Shown: positions 1 to 10,100 of the stretch, piece by piece
Position numbering within the stretch: position 1 is the first letter of the stretch
Layout of the letters: each line of letters opens with the position of its first letter
DNA from: an uncultured Polaribacter sp.
GTDB taxonomy: Bacteria; Bacteroidota; Bacteroidia; Flavobacteriales; Flavobacteriaceae
DNA: 64,000 nucleotides
NCBI RefSeq assembly: GCF_947503875.1
Contig: NZ_CANNFH010000002.1
Location: 186,001-250,000 of the forward strand
Direction of reading: 5' to 3'
Made by a program: the position numbers and the translations under genes
The notes under the pieces: generated by a model
Database searches by the model: none
Told to the model about the DNA's origin: nothing
The model's input: the letters and a program-made list of their open reading frames with translations, nothing else

Positions 1-290
1 AAAGATTAAATACACCTTATGATGAGGTTTTTTTATGGGATGATAATGCGTATTATTGCTCTGAATTGGTCTATAAAATGTTTTCTTCTCAAGAATTGTC
101 TAAAGACAAAAACCCATTTCTTACGCATGCAATGACGTTTAATGATAGTGCAGGAAAACCAATGGCTAGTTGGGTAGAGTATTATAAAAAACGCAACCAA
201 CCAATTCCTGAAGGAATTGAAGGTACAAACCCTAATTTAATGGCTAGTAGTGCCCATATAACCTTTGTGCATGATTATGAAAAGGAATAA
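1..290 (+). CDS. C-terminal part of a YiiX-like permuted papain-type amidase (5' end outside window)
   Basis: The open frame runs in from the left edge (first full codon at base 3) and ends at TAA 288-290, so only the C-terminal ~95 residues are present. The stretch DDNAYYCSELVYKMF resembles the catalytic-cysteine segment of YiiX/YebB-type NlpC/P60-related amidases, where a Cys-Ser-Glu-Leu motif near the C-terminus carries the nucleophile. After it come about 60 residues without a recognisable motif. A TTG inside the frame at 66 could be taken as a start, but the frame is open and protein-like before it, so it is internal. The family call rests on one motif; membership of another cysteine-hydrolase family is possible. 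Confidence 0.55.
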   Translation, partial: RLNTPYDEVFLWDDNAYYCSELVYKMFSSQELSKDKNPFLTHAMTFNDSAGKPMASWVEYYKKRNQPIPEGIEGTNPNLMASSAHITFVHDYEKE

Positions 291-323
291 CAGCCTATTT
301 TTTTAGTTGAATACCAAATAGTT

Positions 324-1055
324 TTAAACATTACGCTTAAATTCACTTAACAAAATTGCAGTTGCTGTAGCTACATTTAAACTTTCAGTTTTTTGTGTTT
401 CTCCAAATTGAGGAATAGAAATTTTATGCGAAACTAAAGCACTAACTTTATCAGAAACGCCATTGGCCTCATTTCCCATTATTAAAATCCCTTCTTTAGG
501 TAATGCAGTATTGTAAACGTTTTTACCATGCATATCTGCAATAAAAGTTGGTAATTTGGTCTCTTTTAAATACAGATTTAAATCTGTGTAAATAATGGAA
601 ATTCTGGTTAAAGAACCCATAGAGGCTTGCACTACTTTTTGGTTATAGCAGTCTACGGTATCTTTAGAGCATACTAATTGGGTTATACCAAACCAATCAC
701 ACAAACGTATTATAGTACCCAAATTTCCAGGATCATTTATAGCATCTAAGGCAATTGTAAGTCCTGAATCTACTATTGTTTTACCATTTGGAATTTTAAA
801 AATAGCTAGTACTTTATTAGGTGTTTTTAAACTACTTATTCTTTTTAATTCTGTTGCTGAAATTATTTGTGTTTTATCAGAATTAAGTGTTGTAGCAAAA
901 TCTTCTGTACAAAAAAGAAAAGCTAACGTTAGAGAAGAGTTTAAAAGCTCATGAACAACTTTAACACCTTCTGCAATAAATAATTGTTCTTTTTGGCGAT
1001 ACTTTTTTTGCGATAAACTTGTTATAAGTTTAAGTTGATTTTTTGAGATGCTCAT
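324..1055 (-). CDS. TrmH/SpoU-family RNA 2'-O-methyltransferase
   Basis: 243 residues. The N-terminal part (about 1-95) looks like the SpoU substrate-binding domain (KKYRQKEQLFIAEGVKVV), followed by a SPOUT catalytic domain with the three family motifs: DPGNLGTIIR near 108-117, IMGNEANGVS near 190-199 and ESLNVATATAILL near the C-terminus. Such enzymes transfer a methyl group from S-adenosylmethionine to a ribose 2'-OH in rRNA or tRNA; the exact nucleotide cannot be read from the sequence (RlmB-like and TsnR-like members look alike). The gene is divergent from the Omp85 gene starting at 1124, with a short intergenic region. It starts at ATG 1055. Confidence 0.9.
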   Translation of the reverse strand: MSISKNQLKLITSLSQKKYRQKEQLFIAEGVKVVHELLNSSLTLAFLFCTEDFATTLNSDKTQIISATELKRISSLKTPNKVLAIFKIPNGKTIVDSGLTIALDAINDPGNLGTIIRLCDWFGITQLVCSKDTVDCYNQKVVQASMGSLTRISIIYTDLNLYLKETKLPTFIADMHGKNVYNTALPKEGILIMGNEANGVSDKVSALVSHKISIPQFGETQKTESLNVATATAILLSEFKRNV

Positions 1056-1093
1056 TAATTGTTTCTAAATGAAAATAAACCGGTTAAAAATAC

Positions 1094-1101
1094 TATTTTT
1101 G
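1094..1101 (+). promoter_or_regulatory. Bacteroidota -7 element TATTTTTG
   Basis: TATTTTTG matches the TAnnTTTG -7 consensus of Bacteroidota sigma-A promoters. Transcription would start a few bases downstream, very close to the ATG at 1109, which favours the second ATG (1124) as the true start of the Omp85 gene. No clear -33 TTTG is seen. Confidence 0.5.
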
Positions 1102-1123
1102 AAGCTGAATGATTGCTAAAGTA

Positions 1124-3631
1124 ATGAAAAAACTTACTATTTACTTTTTACTACTGCTTATTTTTGTGGCATGTAATGCTACCAAACATGTTGCAGCAGA
1201 TGAGCACATGCTTACACAAAATTATATTTATGTAGATAGCGTAAAGGATAAAAGTGAAGATTTACAAAAATATGTATTACAAAAACCAAATCCACGTTTT
1301 ATTGGGTTGCCTTTTGGTTTGTATTTTCATAATTTAGGAAATCATGATAAACCCAAAACACCTAAAACTTGGGGAGAAAAATATCCGAAGCAATATCGCA
1401 TTATAAAAAATATTTTTTCAGAAAAACAAAGTATTGCCTATGCAAACTCATTAATTAAACTTAATAATTGGTTTTTGAATTACGAAAAACCCCAAATTAT
1501 TAGCGAAAACAAAGTAAAAAGAACTACTGATAATTTATTGGCATATTATAAAAATCAAGGTTTTTTTGAAGCTGAAGTTAAGCAAGAAATTAATAAATTT
1601 GATAATAAAAAAGCAATAGTAAACTATTTTGTTTCTCCAGGACAACCTACACTTTTAGATACTGTAAACATAAAAATAGCCTCAAAAGTTTTAGATTCTA
1701 TCTATAAAAATTCTGGAACAACATCTTTATTAAAATCAGGCAACGCGTATAATGATAATACTTTTAGAACAGAAACAAGTAATACTGTAAAGTTGTTTAA
1801 AAATAATGGTATTTATAATTTTTCAGAATCAGCTTTGGGCTTTTATGTAGATTCTACAAGAATAGATCACAAAACTAACGTAGATTTTTTAATTGCGAAA
1901 GATCGTTTTGTTCAGAAAGAAAATGGCGAGTTTATAAAAAAAGATTTTAAAATACATAAAGTAACTGAAATTAATGTAGTTACAGATTATTCTTTTACTC
2001 AAAATGATAGTGAATTTAAAGATTCCATCACCTATAATGGTATTAATTTTTTAGCTTATAAGAAGCTAAAATACAATCCTAAATATTTAGCCCAATCTGT
2101 ATTTTTTAAGGCTGGCGATATTTATAAAGATACACTTAGAAACTTAACAAGAACACATTTAAAATCTTTAAATAACTTTAAATCTACTAATATTTCATTT
2201 GAAAAAATAGAGGGTAAAGAAGACGAGTTGCGTTTAGATTTATTTTTAGCACCAATAGAAAAGTATACTTTAGGCTTTGAAACAGAGTTAACCCACTCTA
2301 ATATTAGAGAAATTGGTACTTCTGCCAAGTTTTCTATAACGAATAGAAATGCATTTAGAGGTGCAGAATTGTTGAAATTATCTTTTTTAGGATCCTATTT
2401 TCAGGCAAATAATGGTCCTGGTTGGGAAATTGGTGCAGATGCCTCTATAGAATTGCCAAGATTTGTGGCGCCTTTTGGCTTAAGTAAGTTAGTGCCAAAA
2501 AGAATGAATCCTAGAACCTTGTTTTCATTAGGATCTAGTTTTCAAAAAAATATTGGATTAGATAGGCAAACATTCACATTATTATCTGACTATAAATGGC
2601 AATACAATGCTAAAAAAACCATTCAGTTAGAGGTTTTTAACACGCAGTACATTCAGAATTTAAACGTAAATCGTTTTTTTGACATTTACAGATCAGAATT
2701 TGCAAATCTAAATATGGTTAAACAATCTTTTGATGCCTTTAATGGAAATGCTTTTACACCTTTGTCTTCAGATTTGGACAGACAAGCAAGTGAATCTTTA
2801 AATTTTATAGATGATGTGTTAAATGATAATTTTGGTTTTGAAACTGCAAATCCAGAAGAATTTAATACTATTTTTAATATTCAGAACAGATACAATATTG
2901 TAACTTCAGATTTTTTAGTACCAGTAATCGCATATTCTTTTACGTATAATAGTCAATTAGATTTTAAAGACAATAATTTTTCTTTTTTTAAGATAAGAGC
3001 AGCCAACTCTGGTAATGTTCTTGGTTTTTTATCTGATAATTACAATAGTAATAATAAGAAAACGCTTTTTAATATTCCTTTAGCGCAGTATTTTAAAATA
3101 GATTTAGATTATAAGAAGTTTTGGGATGTAGGCTACAATTCTGTTTTTGGTTTTAGAAGTTTTTTAGGAGGAATTATAACTTATGATAATTCTGACATAC
3201 CTTTTACACGAAGTTATTTTGCAGGAGGTTCTAATGATATACGAGCTTGGCAAACCTATGAGTTAGGTCCTGGAAGCAGAAATACAGGTTTAGAGTTTAA
3301 CGTAGGTAGTTTAAAGTTTTTAACGAGTGCTGAATATAGATTTCCTCTTTTTGGAAGTTTAAAAGGAGCTATGTTTATAGATGCTGGTAATATTTGGGAT
3401 ATATCTGGCTCTGAGTTTATAGATGATGAATCTAGATTTTCTGGCTTAGAATCTTTAGAAGAAATAGCTGTAGGTTCTGGTATTGGTATACGTTACGATT
3501 TAAGTTTTTTTGTACTAAGATTAGATGTTGGTTTTAAAACTTATGAGCCTTATTTAAAAGGAAATAAATGGCTTCAAAATTATAATTTTGACAGTGCTGT
3601 TTATAATATTGGTATCAACTATCCTTTTTAA
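1124..3631 (+). CDS. tamL: TamL-like BamA/TamA-family outer-membrane protein with lipoprotein signal
   Basis: 835 residues from ATG 1124 (ATG 1109 is in frame but would leave almost no leader after the -7 box at 1094-1101). It begins MKKLTIYFLLLLIFVAC, a lipoprotein-type signal with the cysteine at residue 17. A POTRA-like region (NQGFFEAEV, AIVNYFVSPGQPTLLDTV) follows, then a C-terminal Omp85 barrel with FAGGSNDIRAW and an aromatic C-terminus ending in NYPF. TamA homologues carrying a lipid anchor are known in Bacteroidota as TamL and help assemble outer-membrane proteins. A second, essential-type Omp85 (BamA) is encoded at 29321-31876, so this is the accessory paralogue. The family is firm; the TamL assignment depends on the lipobox. 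Confidence 0.8.
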   Translation: MKKLTIYFLLLLIFVACNATKHVAADEHMLTQNYIYVDSVKDKSEDLQKYVLQKPNPRFIGLPFGLYFHNLGNHDKPKTPKTWGEKYPKQYRIIKNIFSEKQSIAYANSLIKLNNWFLNYEKPQIISENKVKRTTDNLLAYYKNQGFFEAEVKQEINKFDNKKAIVNYFVSPGQPTLLDTVNIKIASKVLDSIYKNSGTTSLLKSGNAYNDNTFRTETSNTVKLFKNNGIYNFSESALGFYVDSTRIDHKTNVDFLIAKDRFVQKENGEFIKKDFKIHKVTEINVVTDYSFTQNDSEFKDSITYNGINFLAYKKLKYNPKYLAQSVFFKAGDIYKDTLRNLTRTHLKSLNNFKSTNISFEKIEGKEDELRLDLFLAPIEKYTLGFETELTHSNIREIGTSAKFSITNRNAFRGAELLKLSFLGSYFQANNGPGWEIGADASIELPRFVAPFGLSKLVPKRMNPRTLFSLGSSFQKNIGLDRQTFTLLSDYKWQYNAKKTIQLEVFNTQYIQNLNVNRFFDIYRSEFANLNMVKQSFDAFNGNAFTPLSSDLDRQASESLNFIDDVLNDNFGFETANPEEFNTIFNIQNRYNIVTSDFLVPVIAYSFTYNSQLDFKDNNFSFFKIRAANSGNVLGFLSDNYNSNNKKTLFNIPLAQYFKIDLDYKKFWDVGYNSVFGFRSFLGGIITYDNSDIPFTRSYFAGGSNDIRAWQTYELGPGSRNTGLEFNVGSLKFLTSAEYRFPLFGSLKGAMFIDAGNIWDISGSEFIDDESRFSGLESLEEIAVGSGIGIRYDLSFFVLRLDVGFKTYEPYLKGNKWLQNYNFDSAVYNIGINYPF

Positions 3632-3694
3632 AAAATACGTGTAAATGCGATAACGTTTTCGTTTTTTTATGACTACATAAACTTGTATTTTTTG

Positions 3695-3702
3695 TATTTT
3701 CG
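3695..3702 (+). promoter_or_regulatory. Variant -7 element TATTTTCG before fbaA
   Basis: TATTTTCG deviates at one base from TAnnTTTG and lies 37 bp before the fbaA start. A similar TATATTCG precedes the PpiD-like gene at 47470. Confidence 0.35.
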
Positions 3703-3739
3703 CCTAAGTTATTAACCTTCAAACAAAAAATTAAACAAA

Positions 3740-4807
3740 ATGAGTCACAATATAAAACCTGGTGTTGCAACAGGAAAAGAAGTGCAAGAGATTTTTAACT
3801 TTGCAAAGGAAAAAGGTTTTGCATTGCCAGCTGTAAATGTTGTGGGTTCTAATTCTATAAATGGTGTTTTAGAAACTGCTAGAGATTTAAATGCACCTGT
3901 AATTATACAGTTTTCTAATGGTGGTGCACAATTTCAAGCAGGTAAAGGTTTGTCTAACGAAGGTCAAAAAGCAGCTATTGCTGGTGGTATTGCTGGAGCA
4001 AAACACATACATGAATTGGCTTTAGCTTATGGTGTACCTGTAATTTTACATACAGATCATTGCGCTAAAAAATTATTACCTTGGATAGATGGTTTACTAG
4101 ATGCATCTGAAAAGCATTTTGCAGAAACAGGTAAGCCTTTGTATAGCTCTCATATGCTAGATTTATCTGAAGAACCAATTGAAGAAAATATAGAAATTTG
4201 TAAAACCTATTTAGCTAGAATGAGTAAAATGGGCATGACTTTAGAAATAGAGTTGGGTATTACAGGTGGTGAAGAAGATGGTGTAGATAATTCTGATGTA
4301 GATATTTCTAAATTATATACACAACCAGAAGAGGTTGCTTATGCTTATGAAGAACTTTCTAAAGTGTCTCCTCAATTTACTATTGCAGCTGCCTTTGGTA
4401 ATGTACATGGTGTTTATAAACCAGGTAACGTAAAATTAACTCCAAAAATATTAAAGAATTCTCAAGAGTTTATTACTAAAAAATATGGTGTAGAAGAAAA
4501 TCATATCGATTTTGTATTTCATGGAGGTTCTGGTTCTACAGAAGAAGAAATTCAAGAAGCTATAGGTTATGGGGTTATTAAAATGAATATTGATACTGAT
4601 TTACAATTTGCTTTTGCAGAAGGAATTAGAGATTATATGCAAGGAAAAGCAGCTTATTTAGCTACTCAAATTGGTAATCCTGATGGTGCAGACCAACCTA
4701 ATAAAAAATATTACGACCCAAGAAAATGGTTGCGTGAAGGTGAAGTTACCTTTATAGCTCGTTTAAAAAAGGCCTTTGAAGATCTAAATAACGTAAATAC
4801 GTTATAG
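3740..4807 (+). CDS. fbaA: Class II fructose-1,6-bisphosphate aldolase
   Basis: 355 residues, close to the usual ~359 of the FbaA type. It cleaves fructose 1,6-bisphosphate to dihydroxyacetone phosphate and glyceraldehyde 3-phosphate (and the reverse in gluconeogenesis) in the cytosol. Zn-binding and catalytic signatures are visible: VILHTDHCAKK (His104, Asp106, His107), EIELGITGGEEDGVD, NVHGVYKPGN and FHGGSGS, plus the NIDTD loop near the C-terminus. It stands alone, with its own promoter region and a strong terminator at 4831-4868. Start ATG 3740 follows an A-rich leader typical of this phylum. Confidence 0.97.
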   Translation: MSHNIKPGVATGKEVQEIFNFAKEKGFALPAVNVVGSNSINGVLETARDLNAPVIIQFSNGGAQFQAGKGLSNEGQKAAIAGGIAGAKHIHELALAYGVPVILHTDHCAKKLLPWIDGLLDASEKHFAETGKPLYSSHMLDLSEEPIEENIEICKTYLARMSKMGMTLEIELGITGGEEDGVDNSDVDISKLYTQPEEVAYAYEELSKVSPQFTIAAAFGNVHGVYKPGNVKLTPKILKNSQEFITKKYGVEENHIDFVFHGGSGSTEEEIQEAIGYGVIKMNIDTDLQFAFAEGIRDYMQGKAAYLATQIGNPDGADQPNKKYYDPRKWLREGEVTFIARLKKAFEDLNNVNTL

Positions 4808-4830
4808 TATTTTAGATTTTATTATTTTAA

Positions 4831-4868
4831 AAAAGCATTTTGATTTTTAATCAAAATGCTTTTTTTTC
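4831..4868 (+). terminator. Rho-independent terminator of fbaA
   Basis: A 14-bp perfect stem, left arm 4831-4844 (core AGCATTTTGAT), loop TTTTA, right arm 4850-4863, runs into a T tract through 4867. It sits 24 bp after the fbaA stop. Confidence 0.9.
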
Positions 4869-5015
4869 TCTCTATTTTCTGATGCACAGGTTGTGCAAGT
4901 ATTTAAGACAAAATACAAATACATTAAATCAAAACTTTTTAATTTATTGCCTAATATTTTTCTAAAGTTTGTGATATAATGCTAGGATTACAAAGTAGTT
5001 TTACAAAATTTCTGT

Positions 5016-5023
5016 TACATTTG
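5016..5023 (+). promoter_or_regulatory. -7 element TACATTTG before accD
   Basis: Exact TAnnTTTG match 66 bp upstream of accD. The 4869-5015 stretch before it contains no ORF or repeat that I can support. Confidence 0.5.
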
Positions 5024-5089
5024 TATTTCAATTTTTATTTTAAAAAAAACTAACCTTTTTAAAATGAATCATTAAAACAAACACGTAAC

Positions 5090-5965
5090 ATGGCTTGGTT
5101 TAAAAGAACAGATAAAGGGATACAAACTTCTACAGAAGATAAAAAAGATACGCCTAAAGGCTTGTGGTATAAAACCCCAAGTGGTAAAATTATAGATACA
5201 GAAGAATTAAAAAGAAATTTATATGTGAGTCCAGAAGATGGGTATCATGTAAGAATTGGTAGTAAAGAGTATTTTGAGTTGTTGTTTGATAATAATGAAT
5301 TTACAGAGTTAAATGAAAAATTAACCTCTAAAGATCCATTAGAATTTGAGGATACGAAAAAGTACCCAGATCGTTTAAAAGCTGCACAAAATAAAACAAA
5401 ATTAAATGATGCTGTTAGAACAGCCGTTGGTAAATCTTATGGTAAAGATTTGGTAATTGCTGCAATGGATTTTGCTTTTATTGGTGGTTCTATGGGTTCT
5501 GTAGTTGGTGAGAAAATTGCAAGGGCTATAGATTATGCTATCAAAAATAACGTTCCGTTTTTAATGGTTTCTAAATCTGGTGGTGCAAGAATGATGGAGG
5601 CATCACTTTCTTTAATGCAATTGGTAAAAACTTCGAGTAAATTAGCACAATTGGCAGAGGCTAAAATACCTTATATTTCTTTGTGTACAGATCCTACAAC
5701 AGGAGGCACAACAGCCTCCTATGCAATGCTAGGTGATATTAATATTGCAGAACCAAATGCATTAATTGCTTTTGCTGGCCCAAGAGTAGTAAAAGATACT
5801 ACAGGTAAAGAATTGCCAGAAGGTTTTCAGAAATCTGAGTTCTTATTAGAGCATGGTTTTTTAGATGCTATTTACGAGCGTAAAGATTTAAAGAAACAAA
5901 TTAATTTATATATTGATTTAATACAAAACATACCTGTAAGAAAAGAGCCAGTTATGGAGTCTTAA
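5090..5965 (+). CDS. accD: Acetyl-CoA carboxylase carboxyltransferase subunit beta, zinc-ribbon cysteines absent
   Basis: 291 residues, normal AccD length. With AccA it transfers the carboxyl group from biotin to acetyl-CoA, making malonyl-CoA for fatty-acid synthesis. The crotonase-like core is intact: [28 protein letters not shown] and [17 protein letters not shown]. The N-terminal segment aligns with the usual zinc ribbon of AccD, but the four cysteines are gone: WYKTPSGK (residues 26-33) where CxxC is expected and YVSPEDGYH (45-53) for the second CxxC. The first pair is also one residue shorter. The only cysteine is in SLCTDP. accA is not in the window. Confidence 0.95.
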   Translation: MAWFKRTDKGIQTSTEDKKDTPKGLWYKTPSGKIIDTEELKRNLYVSPEDGYHVRIGSKEYFELLFDNNEFTELNEKLTSKDPLEFEDTKKYPDRLKAAQNKTKLNDAVRTAVGKSYGKDLVIAAMDFAFIGGSMGSVVGEKIARAIDYAIKNNVPFLMVSKSGGARMMEASLSLMQLVKTSSKLAQLAEAKIPYISLCTDPTTGGTTASYAMLGDINIAEPNALIAFAGPRVVKDTTGKELPEGFQKSEFLLEHGFLDAIYERKDLKKQINLYIDLIQNIPVRKEPVMES

Positions 5966-5980
5966 ATGGTTTCCTAGAGA

Positions 5981-6018
5981 ACACAAAAAAAGTCAGCGAA
6001 AGCTGACTTTTTTTGTGT
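5981..6018. terminator. Bidirectional terminator between accD and the convergent barrel gene
   Basis: A perfect 17-bp stem (5981-5997 with 6002-6018) closed by a GAAA tetraloop, with an A tract on the left arm and a T tract on the right arm. The symmetry lets it stop transcripts from accD (+) and from the minus-strand gene ending at 6036. Confidence 0.92.
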
Positions 6019-6035
6019 TATTAATCATCAACCAT

Positions 6036-6533
6036 CTAAAAACGCCATCCAATATTTGCACCAACTCTTGGTACTAAAATAGGTGAATCTTCACCAAACA
6101 TATTTCTACCAAAACCAGCATAAGCGCATATTACTATGCCACCTTTGGTAATATGTTTAATACCTGCAGCAATACCTAAAGCAGCATCTGTATAACTTAA
6201 ATTGAAATTGTTAGAACTTTCTATTATTTCTTTTTTTCCAGAATTTATGCCTACAAAAGCTTCTCCAAAGAAATTCCATTTGGCGTCTTTAGTAAAGTAG
6301 TGCCTAAAATAAGGGGTAATCATAAAGTTTTCATTGTATCTAAACTCTGTTTCTTGTTTAACTAAGTTTACTAATGCAGAAACACCAAAAGAATTTACTT
6401 CGCTTATATACGTTTCATAAGAAAACTCTAAACTTCTAACTACCAAAGCATCTGCAATATCCAATTTAATTTCTTGTTGCGCAAAACCCAAAAAACTTAA
6501 AAAGAGACTAAATACGAGTATTAATTTTTTCAT
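6036..6533 (-). CDS. Small outer-membrane beta-barrel protein, paralogue of the next gene
   Basis: 165 residues from the ATG at 6533; the in-frame ATG at 6542 sits next to the -7 box at 6548-6555 and is unlikely to be used. It has a clear signal peptide (MKKLILVFSLFLSFLGFAQQ) followed by alternating hydrophobic/polar strands and ends in GANIGWRF, a C-terminal aromatic typical of barrel proteins. The C-terminal part (AYAGFGRNMFGEDSP) closely resembles the neighbour at 6572-7135 (VYLGIGRNLFNSDND), so the two are a tandem duplication. It resembles the DUF3575-type small barrels; function is not recognisable. Confidence 0.7.
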   Translation of the reverse strand: MKKLILVFSLFLSFLGFAQQEIKLDIADALVVRSLEFSYETYISEVNSFGVSALVNLVKQETEFRYNENFMITPYFRHYFTKDAKWNFFGEAFVGINSGKKEIIESSNNFNLSYTDAALGIAAGIKHITKGGIVICAYAGFGRNMFGEDSPILVPRVGANIGWRF

Positions 6534-6547
6534 GTGATTCATTTTCT

Positions 6548-6555
6548 CAAATCTA
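6548..6555 (-). promoter_or_regulatory. -7 element TAGATTTG (minus strand)
   Basis: Exact TAnnTTTG match on the minus strand (plus-strand CAAATCTA), about 15 bp before the ATG at 6533. It lies just before the stop of the upstream paralogue, so the second barrel gene can be transcribed on its own. Confidence 0.4.
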
Positions 6556-6571
6556 CGAAAAATTAATCTTC

Positions 6572-7135
6572 TTAAAATCTGTAACCTAAAGAGATACCAC
6601 CTCTAGTAACTATGTTATTTTCAAGAAAATCATTATCACTATTAAATAAATTTCTACCAATACCTAAATATACTTCAGCTGTAAAACCAGATTTAATAAT
6701 AAATTTACCTCCAACAGAAATTCCCAGCGCAAAACCTGTTTCAGATATGGTTTCGTCATTAGTACTATCAAAATAGTATAAAGTCTCCTCATAGGTGTTT
6801 AGCATACCAAAACCTTCAACAAAAAAGCCTCTTGCATATCTAGTTTCTGTAAAAAACCATCTGTAATATGGTGTTAAAGAGAATTTTTTAGGAAAATATA
6901 AATCGCTATCAGGTGTTGCAAAATTATAAAATAGAGAGATACCATAAGAGGAATCTTTGTTTAATAATTTTTCATAAGAAACATCTATGGTAGAAAATAC
7001 AATTAAACTAAATGCATTTAACTTTATTTCATGGTTTTTATTAATGTCTTGTGGGTATTTTACAGCTTCTTTTTCTTGTGCCAAAGTATTAAAACCAATA
7101 CAAGACATTATTAACAGGAGTACTATTCTTTTCAT
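6572..7135 (-). CDS. Small outer-membrane beta-barrel protein
   Basis: 187 residues with a Sec signal (MKRIVLLLIMSCIGFNTLAQ) and a probable eight-strand barrel ending GGISLGYRF. Internal features include LTPYYRWFF, matched by ITPYFRHYF in the paralogue 30 bp downstream, and VYLGIGRNLF. The pair look like duplicated copies that have diverged mainly in the loops. A -7 box at 7159-7166 fits a transcript covering both. No substrate or partner can be inferred. Confidence 0.7.
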   Translation of the reverse strand: MKRIVLLLIMSCIGFNTLAQEKEAVKYPQDINKNHEIKLNAFSLIVFSTIDVSYEKLLNKDSSYGISLFYNFATPDSDLYFPKKFSLTPYYRWFFTETRYARGFFVEGFGMLNTYEETLYYFDSTNDETISETGFALGISVGGKFIIKSGFTAEVYLGIGRNLFNSDNDFLENNIVTRGGISLGYRF

Positions 7136-7158
7136 TTTTTATTTTTTTATTGTTTACA

Positions 7159-7166
7159 CAAACATA
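7159..7166 (-). promoter_or_regulatory. -7 element TATGTTTG (minus strand)
   Basis: Exact TAnnTTTG match on the minus strand, about 24 bp before the ATG at 7135. Confidence 0.45.
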
Positions 7167-7187
7167 TTAAAATTTGAGGTAAACTTA

Positions 7188-10100
7188 CTAAAATATAGCT
7201 CTTAATTGCACACTGCCTGTATGTATGGTTTTAGTATTCTCACTTTTTCTGCCTAAATAACTAAGGTTTAGGTTTAAAAAGTTATTTAATTTTCTGTTCA
7301 ATAGCAAATTCCAGGTGTAGTTTTGGCCATCTTGCAAACCTTCTAACATTTGGTAGGCAACAGGTGTGTTAGTATCGCCATTAAAATTATTTAAAAAGAT
7401 ATTTGCATTCGCCGTAATTTGGTTTTTTGCACCTTTTATAAAAAGGTATTCTATACCAAATTTTTGTTGAATTAAAGTTTCAAAATCGGCTAGTGTATTT
7501 TTTTTGTTCTTGTAATGATAAAAAGCAGAAAGTTTATTATTGTTATTGTGTAAAAAGCTAATTCTAGGTTGTATTTCTGTAGCTTCTATAAAGTAGTTTC
7601 TATTGTTAAAATTCTCTGTTTGCAAATCGTTTTCAGATATTTTAGTCATAAACTCTGCCAACCAAAAAGTAGCAAATTTGTGCGCAAAATCTAATTGATG
7701 TGTTTTAATGTTATTTTCTTGAGAACCAATTAAAAATTGTTGTTTGTTACGCAAGTTTCCAAAAGTATAAGTAGTACTATATTTTTGTAGGTTTCTGTTA
7801 AAAAACAAACTATTTCTTAAGCTAAAGTTTAAGCCTACTAGTTGGTCTTCTTTAAAATTAAAAGGGTTAAAATTAAAGGAATTGCCAATTCTACGTTGTT
7901 CATTTTCTGCGCTTAAAAAGCTTTCGTTTGTAAAGTAAGAAAGCGTTTTTTTAAGTCCTGTTTTAGATTTCCAACCTTTAAAATTAAGATTTACGCTTTG
8001 TCTAAACTTCGCTCTTTGCGTGGCTAAAAAACGTAAATTTGGCTTGGGAACCCGCAAATAATTGGCCTGATCTTGAAATTCTGCAATTTCAAATTCGTCA
8101 AAATCTTGTATGCCATCATTATTGTAATCTAACCAAGTATAGTAACCTAAACCAGGTTCTGTTTGCACATAAACAAACTCTTGCCTAGCAATATTACCAG
8201 AAGAAGTTTCATATAAGGTGTTTAAGGTTAAAAAATTTTGAAATAGATTTTTAGTAAAAACAATTCTAGAGTTTAAAGATTGTTCATCTTCTGTAAATGC
8301 ATTTTCTGTAAATCTATAGTTTGCAAACACACTTAAATTGGTGTTTTTTTTATTGATTAGTTTACTGTTTATATATATTGTTTTACGGTTGTTTATTTGG
8401 GTGAAAGTATTGTTTTTAATACTATCATTATCTCTATAATTAAAACCAATTTTAGCAAATACTTTAGCAGTATCTCCAATACCAAAGTAGGTTTCAAATT
8501 CTTTAAAACGATGACTTGTATTTACAAAATTATTACTGTTATTATTTTTTCTACTGTTGGTTTCTAAATTAGTAAACGCGCCTAACCAACCTTTTTTAAG
8601 CTGCTGTTCTGCAGTGGCTCTAAGCACTAAAAATGTATTTTCTTCTAGGGTAGAAGTGTTGGATAAAAAACTACCATCTACAAAAAAAGCAGTATTGTTT
8701 AATTGCATTTTGGCATTCAGTTCGTGTTTATTACCATTATAAGTATCAATATAATTCAAGTGGTTGTATCTGTATTGTATAAAATCTTGCTTTTTATTTT
8801 CGAGCTTAAATTCGGTTTGAAAGTGATTTTTTGTGGCGTTATTGGTTAACAAATTCCAGTTTCTATTAAATTCTACTGTTTCCCACCGTTGTAAAGTTCT
8901 AAAGTTTTTGTGCGCAAACTCGTGGTTAATATCGCTAGTTAGTTTCCATTTCTTATCAATTAAAACCTGTTGCCATCCAACTTTTGCAGCAACTGCACTA
9001 TTGGTGTTATCATCTATAGAAGAAAATAAATTAGCATCGTTATTACTAACAGCAACTTCAGAAGAAATTTTTGTCTTTTTTTGTGAATCGTAATCAGATT
9101 TTACCATAAAAATCTGACTTTTAGTGGGCGGAATTAATCTAGTTATGGGAGAAAAATTACCGTTATTTACGCCAACAAATCTGTAAATGTTGCCAATAGC
9201 AGTGCTACGTTCTAAGCTGTAATCTCCTTTATTTGTGCCAACATTTATAAAGTTTACAAAAAATAGTTCTTCATTTTCATCTACAGAATTCTCAAAAATT
9301 TCTACAGCACCATTTTGTACTTTTCTATATAAAATTTTATTTTCATCAAAGGTGTCTACAAAAGCACTTTCTGCAAACATTAAAGTAGTATCATTACCAG
9401 CAGCCGCTAAAATTTGTTTTTGTTCCTCTGTTAATACTTGTTGTAATGGTTGATTTTTAGCATCATTTTCACTGTAAAAAAAACCACTAATATTTAACTT
9501 TTCTGAGGTGTATTTTGCAGATTCATAAGTTACAAAACGAGTATAATTTCTATCAGAAAATTGAAATTCAATTACAATTCGCATATCATTTGTAATAGGG
9601 TAGGTGGTATTAAAAGTAATTTCACCTAAATTGTAATCTATCGTATAATCTTTATCTGCACCTCTTTCTATTTGTATGCCGTTTATAAATACCTTATCAC
9701 TACCACCAATAATTAAAATATTGGTTTCATTATTTGCGCCAATTATTTTATAAGGTCCTTGGTTGCCCTCTAAACCTGTAATGGTAAATCTGTTAAAGAC
9801 ACCTCTAACCACAGCACCAGAGGCGCTTACTTTTAAGTTGTCTGTAATGTTTGCTTCTACTTCTAAACCAGCAGCTTGTTTTACAAAGGGTGCAAAATAA
9901 CTTTCTTGGTTTGTTAGCGATAAATCTCCTGCTCTAACACGCCAATCTTCATGAAACATTTCAACAAAAATGAGATCAAAATCTGTAATATTTTGTGAAT
10001 AACCATTTTCTTGAATAGGAATATTAGTATCCCAAATATTGGCTTTTAAGGTAATGCTTTCAGATAGTTTTCCGGAAATTTCTAAATCTAAAGCGGCATT

